Shown one piece after another: positions 57,587 through 64,000 of a stretch of 64,000 nucleotides of DNA. Each line of letters opens with the position of its first letter. The stretch's first letter is position 1. The DNA comes from Microbacterium schleiferi. GTDB lineage: Bacteria; Actinomycetota; Actinomycetes; Actinomycetales; Microbacteriaceae. The DNA lies in assembly GCF_015565955.1 (NCBI RefSeq), contig NZ_CP064760.1, forward strand, positions 2,418,001 through 2,482,000, in the 5' to 3' direction. The notes beneath the pieces were generated by a model. It saw nothing but the letters and a program-made list of their open reading frames with translations. It made no database searches and was not told where the DNA came from. The translations under genes and the position numbers were made by a program.

Positions 57587-58270
57587 TCAGGACTCGAAGC
57601 GGTAGCCGAGCCCACGCACCGTCACGAGCATCGCCGGCTCGCTCGGGTTCTTCTCGATCCGTGACCGGATGCGCTTGATGTGCACGTCGAGCGTCTTCGT
57701 GTCGCCGAAGTAGTCGGTGCCCCACACGCGGTCGATGAGCTGGCCCCGGGTCAGCACGCGCCCCGCGTTGCGCATGAGCACCTCGAGCAGCTCGAATTCC
57801 TTCAGCGGCATGCTGATCTCGCTGCCGTCGACCGCGACCGTGTGCCGGTCGATGTCGAGAGTGACCCGCCCTCCCTCGAGGACCCGGTCGTCGAGGTCGG
57901 CTTCGGCGGTCGAGAGCCGGCGCAGCACGGCGCGCATCCGCGCGAGGAGCTCGCGCGCCGAGTAGGGCTTGGTGACGTAGTCGTCAGCGCCCAGTTCGAG
58001 ACCGACGACGATATCGACCTCGGAGTCCTTGGCCGTGAGCATGATGATCGGAACCGTGGATGATGCGCGCAACTGTCGGCACACTTCGGTCCCGGGCATC
58101 CCCGGAAGCATGAGATCGAGCAAGACGATATCGGCGCCGAGTTCACGGAACGACGCCAGAGCGGTGGGCCCGTCCTCCGCGATCTCGACCTCGTAGCCCT
58201 CGCGGCGAAGCAGGTAGGCGAGCGGGTCGGCGAGGTCGGGCTCGTCCTCAACGAGTAGGACGCGAGTCAT
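57587..58270 (-). CDS. regX3: Phosphate-response regulator RegX3
   Basis: A 227-residue OmpR regulator. Receiver: VLLVEDEPDLADPLAYLLRR, phosphoacceptor in IVLLDLMLPGMPGTEV, Lys in DYVTKPYSARELL. Winged helix: ISMPLKEFELLEVLMRNAGR, IDRVWGTDYFGDTKTLDVHI, VTVRGLGYRFES. The sequence matches RegX3/PhoP-type proteins. Paired with SenX3 (four-base ATGA overlap), next to phoU. Confidence 0.94.
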   Translation of the reverse strand: MTRVLLVEDEPDLADPLAYLLRREGYEVEIAEDGPTALASFRELGADIVLLDLMLPGMPGTEVCRQLRASSTVPIIMLTAKDSEVDIVVGLELGADDYVTKPYSARELLARMRAVLRRLSTAEADLDDRVLEGGRVTLDIDRHTVAVDGSEISMPLKEFELLEVLMRNAGRVLTRGQLIDRVWGTDYFGDTKTLDVHIKRIRSRIEKNPSEPAMLVTVRGLGYRFES

Positions 58271-59571
58271 GCGGTTTCTCCCTTATGTTCTCGGATCGCG
58301 GCATCGGTTCTCTCCGGCGCAGCGGTCCCGTTCAGCGCAGCGGCGGCGCTGCGAGTGGTCAGCGCAGCATCCGGGGTCTGCAGCTTCTTCTGCTTCTTCT
58401 TGATCTTTTTGTCCTTGCGAGCACGCTTGCGGGCCGGCTCATCGAGCGGGGACTCGATCACGGGAAGCCGGATGGTGAACGTCGAGCCGCGACCCTCGCG
58501 CGACCAGAGACGAACATCACCGCCGTGGCGCTGGACAGCATGCTTGACGATCGCGAGCCCCAGGCCCGTCCCCCCAGTCCGCCGCGATCGGGCTTGATCG
58601 GCGCGGTAGAACCGTTCGAAGACGCGGTCCTGATCCTCTTCCGAGATCCCGATCCCCCGGTCGGTCACGGCGATCTCCACGACCCCCTCGGCGGCCTTGA
58701 CGCCGATCCCGACGCTCGAGCCCTTCGGGGAGTAAGCGATCGCGTTGGCGATGAGGTTGCCGACAGCCTCGCTCAGGACCTGCGCGTCGCCGCGGACGAA
58801 CAACCCCCGGGTGCCGCCGCGCACGAGTTGCACCCCGGCGGAGTCGGCCTGCACAGCATGGGCCTCCACCGCCGACGTGATGATCTCGTCGATCGAGGCA
58901 TCCCGTTCGTCGTTGAGCTCATCGGCAGCCTGGAGGCGTGAGAGGTTCATGATGCGCGAGGTGAGGGTCGCCAGCCGCGTCGCCTCAGCCGAGAGCCGGG
59001 CGGCGAAAACACGAACCTGGGCAGGGTCGTCGGAGGCCGACTCGATCGCCTCCGCCAGCAGACTCACCGCACCGACCGGCGTCTTGAGCTCGTGACTCGT
59101 GTTGGACACGAAGTCACGCCGCATCTGTTCCACCCGTTCCTTCTCGGTGATATCGCGCAGCACCAGGAGCATGAGCCGAGCCGTCAGTGGCGTGGCCCGC
59201 ACCGTGACCAGGCGCAACTCCCCCGGCCCCGTGCCGCGGCGGATGCGGAACGTCGCGTTGGACGCAGCCTCGGCATCACTGACCCGGCGCGCGACACCCC
59301 GCAACTCGGGGGTCGGCAGCATGAGCCCCTCGCTCAGATCGAAGGGGGCTGCGGATGCTGACGCCGCGATGATGACGCCGGATGAATCGATGACAACGGC
59401 GGGATCGTCGAGGCCCTGGAGCACCACCCGCGCTCCCTCGGGGACGTCCATGCCCGCACCGTACTCGGCGCGCTCACGAGCGCGCAGCGCCCATAGGATC
59501 AGGGTCGCGAGGCCCGCACCGATGAGCAGCCCCACCAGCATGCCGAGCAGGGCGATCTGCGCAGGTTGCAT
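58267..59571 (-). CDS. senX3: Sensor histidine kinase SenX3
   Basis: A 434-residue kinase. One N-terminal transmembrane helix (LGMLVGLLIGAGLATLILWA), a PAS-like domain (VLQGLDDPAVVIDSSGVIIA), HisKA with SNTSHELKTPVGAVSLLAEA, N-box ANAIAYSPKGSSVGI, G1 VTDRGIGISEEDQD and G2 GGTGLGLAIVKHAVQRHGGD. A basic Lys-rich C-terminal tail (RKDKKIKKKQKKL) follows the ATPase domain. Full-length start at ATG 59571. It senses phosphate via PhoU/Pst in relatives. Confidence 0.94.
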   Translation of the reverse strand: MQPAQIALLGMLVGLLIGAGLATLILWALRARERAEYGAGMDVPEGARVVLQGLDDPAVVIDSSGVIIAASASAAPFDLSEGLMLPTPELRGVARRVSDAEAASNATFRIRRGTGPGELRLVTVRATPLTARLMLLVLRDITEKERVEQMRRDFVSNTSHELKTPVGAVSLLAEAIESASDDPAQVRVFAARLSAEATRLATLTSRIMNLSRLQAADELNDERDASIDEIITSAVEAHAVQADSAGVQLVRGGTRGLFVRGDAQVLSEAVGNLIANAIAYSPKGSSVGIGVKAAEGVVEIAVTDRGIGISEEDQDRVFERFYRADQARSRRTGGTGLGLAIVKHAVQRHGGDVRLWSREGRGSTFTIRLPVIESPLDEPARKRARKDKKIKKKQKKLQTPDAALTTRSAAAALNGTAAPERTDAAIREHKGETA

Positions 59572-59642
59572 GGGAACAGCGTACGGGCGGCCCGGCCGGT
59601 GGCCTCGCGGGGGTGCTGGCGCCCCGCCTCGGGCGCGTCACT

Positions 59643-59671
59643 ATTCACCAGGGCGGCACCGTCCGTTAACC
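59643..59671. promoter_or_regulatory. PHO-box-like direct repeats between senX3 and phoU
   Basis: Three repeats exactly 11 bases apart: TTCACC (59644-59649), GGCACC (59655-59660), TTAACC (59666-59671), the period and GTTCACC-like sequence of actinobacterial PHO boxes. Site for RegX3 on its own and phoU promoters is likely. Confidence 0.65.
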
Positions 59672-59737
59672 TTCGGTGGCGAGAATCACCGGGTCGTCTG
59701 GCACCTGTCGGGCGACAACACACGAAAGGGAGTCGGA

Positions 59738-60409
59738 ATGCGCGAAGTCTTCCACCAGTCGCTCGAAGATGTGCAGAACCGTCTCGTCGAGATCTCCGGG
59801 ATGGTCACCACCGCTATCGAGAAGGCTACGACGGCGTTCAAGGCCAGCGATATCGCCCTCGCCGAAGAGGTCATTGCGGCTGACGCCGAGATCGATGACA
59901 AGGCGCACGAGCTTGACGAGATCGCCATCGAGATCATGGCCCGCCAGCAGCCCGTTGCCCGCGATCTGCGGATCGTCGTCATGGCCCTTCGCGTGAGCGC
60001 ATCACTCGAGCGCATGGGCGATATCGCCGAGCACATCGCTCAACTCACGCGGCTGCGGTTCCCCGAGCGTGCCATTCCCTCGGGCTTGAAGTCGACGTTC
60101 GGGCGCATGGGCGAACTCGATGTCGAAGCAGCGCGCAAGCTGACCGAGCTGCTGCGCACCGAGGACCTCGCCATCGCCGACCAGATCCGCGACATCGACA
60201 ACCAGGTCGATGACCTGCACGTCAGCGTCTTCGAGAAGGTTCTCAGCGACAGCTGGTCCGGCGAGCCCGCACAGACGGTGGATGCCACCCTCGCGAGCCG
60301 CTACCACGAGCGCTTCGTCGACCACGCGGTCTCGGTTGCCAAGAAAGTCCAGTACCTGGCAGAAGGCGGCGAGTTCTACGCCTCGGACGGGTCAGCGATC
60401 GGCGAGTAA
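59738..60409 (+). CDS. phoU: Phosphate transport system regulator PhoU
   Basis: A 223-residue helical PhoU with two triple-helix bundles: EVFHQSLEDVQNRLVEISGM and DDKAHELDEIAIEIMARQQP with the metal-binding residues of the first repeat, and LRIVVMALRVSASLERMGDI, IRDIDNQVDDLHVSVFEKVL in the second. Links Pst transport to SenX3-RegX3 signalling. ATG at 59738 with AAAGGGAG. Ends before a strong terminator. Confidence 0.96.
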   Translation: MREVFHQSLEDVQNRLVEISGMVTTAIEKATTAFKASDIALAEEVIAADAEIDDKAHELDEIAIEIMARQQPVARDLRIVVMALRVSASLERMGDIAEHIAQLTRLRFPERAIPSGLKSTFGRMGELDVEAARKLTELLRTEDLAIADQIRDIDNQVDDLHVSVFEKVLSDSWSGEPAQTVDATLASRYHERFVDHAVSVAKKVQYLAEGGEFYASDGSAIGE

Positions 60410-60422
60410 CACCACACGACAG

Positions 60423-60462
60423 GACAAGAGCGGATGCCTCGTGTGAGGCATCCGCTCTTGTC
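60423..60462. terminator. Hairpin terminator between phoU and gpmA
   Basis: Eighteen-base perfect stem (GACAAGAGCGGATGCCTC and its complement) with a GTGT loop. Serves the convergent phoU and gpmA genes. Confidence 0.9.
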
Positions 60463-60480
60463 GTTGCTGGGGACCCGGGC

Positions 60481-61230
60481 TTACTTCTTGCCCTGCGCGG
60501 CCACAGCAGCAGCACCGGCGGCAGCGGCATCCGGGTCGAGGTACTCACCGGGGCCGAGGGGAACGAGGTTCTCGTCGAGCTTGTAGACCAGCGGGATGCC
60601 GGTCGGGATGTTCAACTCGGCGATGTCGGCGTCGCTGATGCCGTCGAGGTGCTTCACGAGTCCGCGCAGCGAGTTGCCGTGCGCGGTCACCAGCACTGTC
60701 TTGCCAGCGCGGAGGTCAGCGGCGATATCGCTTTCCCAGTAGGGCATCATGCGGTCGATGACGAGCTTGAGCGACTCGGTGCGGGGAACGTCGCCGTCGA
60801 TTCCGGCATAGCGCGGATCGTGCACCTGGCTGTACTCGCTGTCGTCATCCAGCGGCGGCGGCGGCACATCGAACGAACGGCGCCACAGCATGAACTGCTC
60901 CGGCCCGAACTCTTCGAGGGTCTGCGCCTTGTCCTTACCCTGCAGGGCGCCGTAGTGACGCTCGTTGAGCCGCCAGGTGCGCTTGACCGGGATCCAGAGG
61001 CGGTCGGCGGCATCCAGGGCGATGTTGGCCGTCTGGATGGCACGGCTCAGCAGAGAGGTGTGCAGCACGTCGGGGAGGATGCCCTGCGCGGCCATCAACT
61101 CGCCGCCCCGGCGGGCCTCAGCCTGCCCCTGCTCGGTGAGCCGCACATCGACCCATCCGGTGAAGAGATTGAGCTCGTTCCATTCGCTCTGGCCGTGTCG
61201 GAGAAGGATCAACGTGTATGGCTCGGTCAT
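60481..61230 (-). CDS. gpmA: 2,3-bisphosphoglycerate-dependent phosphoglycerate mutase
   Basis: A 249-residue glycolytic enzyme. Phospho-His in [20 protein letters not shown], second Arg/Glu in [40 protein letters not shown] and the catalytic His in [23 protein letters not shown] at 61230 (MTEPYTLIL) is preferred; ATG at 61239 would add three residues. The C-terminus has an Ala-rich tail. Confidence 0.95.
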   Translation of the reverse strand: MTEPYTLILLRHGQSEWNELNLFTGWVDVRLTEQGQAEARRGGELMAAQGILPDVLHTSLLSRAIQTANIALDAADRLWIPVKRTWRLNERHYGALQGKDKAQTLEEFGPEQFMLWRRSFDVPPPPLDDDSEYSQVHDPRYAGIDGDVPRTESLKLVIDRMMPYWESDIAADLRAGKTVLVTAHGNSLRGLVKHLDGISDADIAELNIPTGIPLVYKLDENLVPLGPGEYLDPDAAAAGAAAVAAQGKK

Positions 61231-61324
61231 GGCCTTCATGATATCCGGGTGCGATGACACCAACAGGGCGGGGCGGGCCGTGAAAGCCGCGCCGGCGCAC
61301 CCGGCCTGCTGGCATCATGGGGGC

Positions 61325-62146
61325 GTGTCCCCCCCTCGTTCCGCGCCTGCCGGACGACCCACGCGTGGCACCACGGGGACGAACAGGTTGCGACGCGTGG
61401 ACCGCTGGATCGCGCGGCATCCCGTGCTGCGTCACGCCACGGATCCCCTCGTCGTCGATCTCGGATACGGCGCAACGGGCGTGACCACCTTCGAACTGGC
61501 GGCGCGCCTGCTGCCAGTCCGGCCCGACATCGAGGTGCTGGGACTCGAGATCGATCCGGAGCGGGTCGCGCGCGCCCGTGAGCAGCTGCGGGCGGTCCGC
61601 GCGGGTCTCACGGGATTCGACCCGGACACGCACGTCTCGTTCGAGCTGGGCGGGTTCGAGATTCCCGCGCCCCGGCGCCCCACCGTCATCCGGGCACTGA
61701 ACGTGCTGCGCCAGTATGACGAGGCCGAGGTCGAGGAGGCCTGGGCGCGCATGGCCGGGCGCCTCACTCCCGACGGCCTGCTCGTCGAAGGCACGTGCGA
61801 TGAGATCGGACGCGTCATGACCTGGGTCGCCGTCGGAGCGGATGCCGTGCCCCGCTCTCTCACGGTGTCGCTGCGCCTGGCGGGGCTCGACTCCCCGGCG
61901 ATCGCCGCCGAACGCCTTCCGAAGGCGCTCATCCACCGCAATGTGCCCGGTGAGAGGATTCACGCCTTCCTTGTCGACCTGACGCGGGAGTGGGAGCGGT
62001 CGGCGCCGCTGGCGACGTTCTCGCCCGTGCAGCGCTGGCGCGCGAGCCTCCAGGCCATGCAGGATGCCGGCTGGCCGTTGGCGGGCCGCCATCGGTGGCG
62101 GCTGGGCGAGGTGACCATCCCGTGGGCCTCGGTCGCTCCGCGCTGA
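61325..62146 (+). CDS. SAM-dependent class I methyltransferase (putative)
   Basis: A 273-residue protein. Rossmann-type SAM site: LVVDLGYGATGVTTFELAAR, acidic strand IEVLGLEIDPERVARAREQL, then FELGGFEIPAPRRPTVIRAL and ALNVLRQYDEAEVEEAWARM. No substrate domain is recognised. GTG at 61325 is chosen since the longer frame overlaps gpmA antisense; a C7 run just inside the start makes this end of the frame less certain. Function unknown. Confidence 0.75.
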   Translation: MSPPRSAPAGRPTRGTTGTNRLRRVDRWIARHPVLRHATDPLVVDLGYGATGVTTFELAARLLPVRPDIEVLGLEIDPERVARAREQLRAVRAGLTGFDPDTHVSFELGGFEIPAPRRPTVIRALNVLRQYDEAEVEEAWARMAGRLTPDGLLVEGTCDEIGRVMTWVAVGADAVPRSLTVSLRLAGLDSPAIAAERLPKALIHRNVPGERIHAFLVDLTREWERSAPLATFSPVQRWRASLQAMQDAGWPLAGRHRWRLGEVTIPWASVAPR

Positions 62147-62161
62147 CACGCGCCGGGCAGG

Positions 62162-63307
62162 TCAGATACGGGGAACGGTGTGGGCGGCATCCTCGCCCGA
62201 CATGCCCGCGGCGGTGAGGAGATCCACGGCGAGCGGTCGAAGCGCCGCGATGAGGTTCTGATCGCCGAGCGTCGCCTCGGGAAGCACGGTGGCGGGATCG
62301 AGGCGCACCGCGACCGAGCGGAGCGTCTCCCGAGCCACCGGCTCCAGCGAGATGTCCCGCAACGACCGGGCGATGAGGTCAGCACCGCGGCCGAGATCGG
62401 CCAGCATCTCGGCTCCGACGGCGCGCGGCTCGCGGTCGTCGACGAGGTAGACCGTGCGCCTGGCGATCACCCGGAGGTTGCGGCACGCGAAGTCCATCGA
62501 CTGCCAGATCCGTTGGTGGCGCGCGATCTCGTGCCGCTGCGAGCGCAGGAACGGTGAAATGCGAGCAATCCCCAGACCGGACTCGAGCGTCAGTCGCCAA
62601 TCATCGATGTCGGCCTGCAGGGCGCGCGCCTTCTCGAGCCCGCGCTGCGCGCGGACGCGGTCGCCGCGACGCAGAGCACGGATGATCGTCTCGGTCGCGC
62701 TCTGGAAGCGCGTGAAGAGCACCTCCCCGGCGGCGACCTCGGTGCGTTGGGGGCTGCGCGGAATCAGCGCCGTGACCAGCAGCGCAGCGATTCCGCCGAT
62801 GACCCCGTCGATGAGCCGCAGCATCGGCGAGCTCGTGGGGATGATCATGACGATGAGGGATTGGATCGCGGCAGCGATGGCAAAGCCCGGCTGCGGGGAG
62901 AGGAACCGGGCGACGGCGAGCGTGGCACCCAGGGCCAGGCTCAGCTGCCACCATCCCGTGCCCGCGACGATCAGCAGCACTTCGGCCACGAGGATGCCGA
63001 TGATCATGCCGATCACGGTCTCGAGCACCCGACGGGGCCGAGCGTCGCGAACGAGGCCCAGGCTCGAGACGGTCACTGTCGCGGCAAGCAGCGGCGCCTG
63101 ATGCCCGAGGACATAGGCGGCGAAGGCGTACGCGCCCGTTGCCGCAACCACGATCTGCAGGATCGCGATCGACGATCCCCGCAGCCGCATCCACCCGGGC
63201 AGCGGGCTGAACCTGCTCCACCAGCGCACGCGCACCGGCAGGGTCAGCGGCGCGGTCTCGTCGGGTGCGCTCGGCTTCGGTGAGCGCGGGTCCTGCCCGG
63301 CGCTCAC
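62162..63307 (-). CDS. FUSC-family (aromatic acid exporter-like) membrane protein
   Basis: A 381-residue protein with about six hydrophobic segments in the N-terminal half (SIAILQIVVAATGAYAFAAY, LETVIGMIIGILVAEVLLIV, FAIAAAIQSLIVMIIPTSSP) and a helical cytoplasmic C-terminal half (RAQRGLEKARALQADIDDWR onward), as in FUSC/YccS-type exporters. Substrate unknown. Its ATG overlaps the ygfZ stop (ATGA), an unrelated housekeeping gene, so co-transcription may be incidental. Confidence 0.85.
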   Translation of the reverse strand: MSAGQDPRSPKPSAPDETAPLTLPVRVRWWSRFSPLPGWMRLRGSSIAILQIVVAATGAYAFAAYVLGHQAPLLAATVTVSSLGLVRDARPRRVLETVIGMIIGILVAEVLLIVAGTGWWQLSLALGATLAVARFLSPQPGFAIAAAIQSLIVMIIPTSSPMLRLIDGVIGGIAALLVTALIPRSPQRTEVAAGEVLFTRFQSATETIIRALRRGDRVRAQRGLEKARALQADIDDWRLTLESGLGIARISPFLRSQRHEIARHQRIWQSMDFACRNLRVIARRTVYLVDDREPRAVGAEMLADLGRGADLIARSLRDISLEPVARETLRSVAVRLDPATVLPEATLGDQNLIAALRPLAVDLLTAAGMSGEDAAHTVPRI

Positions 63308-64000
63308 GACCCCGAGGGCGCGGCATTCGCCGCGCGTCGGGAGAGCCGCGGGAGCCGGGGCACGGATGCTGCAGCACCGGCCTCGGGCGGGACGATCATC
63401 TCGAGCCGCGCCGCGACGGTGCCCTCCGCGGTCTCGACCGTCGCGTCGCCGTCGGCGGCTGTGCGCCGGACGATCGCCAACCCGATGGGGCCGTCGTCGA
63501 CGTGGAGGGCCACCGAGGTGAGCACGCCCACGGCGTCGCCGGAGACACGGACCTCAGACCCCGGTGGCGGCAGGATGCTGTCGGCGCCGTCGAGGTGCAC
63601 GGCAACGAGGCGGCGCGGAGGGTGGCCGAGGTTGTGAACCTTCGCGACGGTCTCTTGACCCCGGTAGCACCCCTTGCTCAGGTGGACGGCGGTTCGCAGC
63701 CAGTCCAGTTCATGGGGCAGTGAGCGCTCGTCGACCTCGCGTACCCAGCTCGGCCGCCACGCGGCGATGCGCAGGGCATCCACGGCGATCACGCCTGCCA
63801 GCGAGACCTCGCGCGCAGCTGCGGCGCCCGCGATCCGGTCGCGTTCGGACGCGTTGACGATGACCTCGACCCAGGCGCGGGCCGCGCCCGGATGCTCACC
63901 GACCGCGTACCCGTGGCCGCCGGCGGTGATGCCCGGCCAGGGGTCGCGCCACACCACGGGAACTCCCGCAGGCGAAAAGGCCTCGAGCGCGGCGACCTCG
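63304..64000 (-). CDS. ygfZ: Folate-binding protein YgfZ (5' end beyond window)
   Basis: The last 231 codons of a GcvT-like folate-binding protein used for Fe-S protein maintenance and tRNA thiolation. The conserved tetrahydrofolate/Cys motif is seen as SKGCYRGQETVAKVHNLGHP. The N-terminal part lies to the right of the window; in-frame codons continue to the edge (EVAALEAFSPAGVPVVWRDP), so an apparent GTG start near 63957 is internal. Confidence 0.92.
   Translation of the reverse strand, partial: EVAALEAFSPAGVPVVWRDPWPGITAGGHGYAVGEHPGAARAWVEVIVNASERDRIAGAAAAREVSLAGVIAVDALRIAAWRPSWVREVDERSLPHELDWLRTAVHLSKGCYRGQETVAKVHNLGHPPRRLVAVHLDGADSILPPPGSEVRVSGDAVGVLTSVALHVDDGPIGLAIVRRTAADGDATVETAEGTVAARLEMIVPPEAGAAASVPRLPRLSRRAANAAPSGS

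Overview
The window is high-GC chromosomal DNA from an actinobacterium, most likely a member of the Microbacteriaceae close to Microbacterium. This rests on gene content: SenX3-RegX3-PhoU, CarD next to a fused IspDF, XPB helicase beside a helicase-associated protein, ImuA'-ImuB-DnaE2, GroEL behind CIRCE, and several actinobacterial DUF families (DUF2332, DUF3027, DUF3263, DUF4032). The very frequent GGATGCC/GGCATCC word is also something I associate with this group. No rRNA operon, phage, insertion sequence or CRISPR array is visible.

Layout. 1-2.3 kb: a two-component system cut by the left edge, preceded by a degenerate receiver protein. 2.5-4.6 kb: tRNA-Arg, an MFS exporter and two small proteins. 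4.6-10.5 kb: an SOS-controlled mutagenic repair cassette (dnaE2, imuB, imuA') behind a LexA-type box. 10.7-16.7 kb: a cysteine hydrolase, a sigma factor with a membrane partner, a MarR/EamA pair sharing twin palindromes, an HNH endonuclease behind a putative leader ORF and terminator, an M23 peptidase with a structured leader RNA, and a DtxR-type repressor. 16.8-26.7 kb: serC, DUF3027 and cold-shock genes, two helicase genes, a second two-component system, a lone WXG100 protein and a MerR regulator. 26.8-39.1 kb: groEL with two CIRCE elements, cspA, cell-envelope and stress genes, tRNA-Thr with two decayed tandem copies, a DsbA-like protein lacking its active site, ppk2, a MalK-type ATPase and DUF4032.

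39.2-52.0 kb is the accessory part. It is a catabolic island with oxo-acid dehydrogenase E1 and E2, VOC, GntR, a ketopantoate-reductase-like enzyme, a Dabb protein, zinc alcohol dehydrogenase, an XRE-cupin regulator, SDR, a creatinase-like M24 hydrolase, a hydroxyisobutyrate-dehydrogenase-like enzyme and an amidohydrolase. Two of its promoters carry the same palindrome fused to the same -35/-10 pair, and a related half-site lies in a third intergenic region. I read this as one regulon for breakdown of a nitrogen-containing compound I cannot name. 52.1-64 kb is housekeeping: rlmB, cysS, ispDF, carD, regX3-senX3 divergent from phoU across a PHO-like box, gpmA, a methyltransferase, a FUSC-type membrane protein and ygfZ cut by the right edge.

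Eleven apparent single-base losses interrupt eight otherwise conserved genes, including cysS, and each lies in a G or C homopolymer. I take these as base undercalls in a draft assembly, not biology, and describe those genes over their full restored length.
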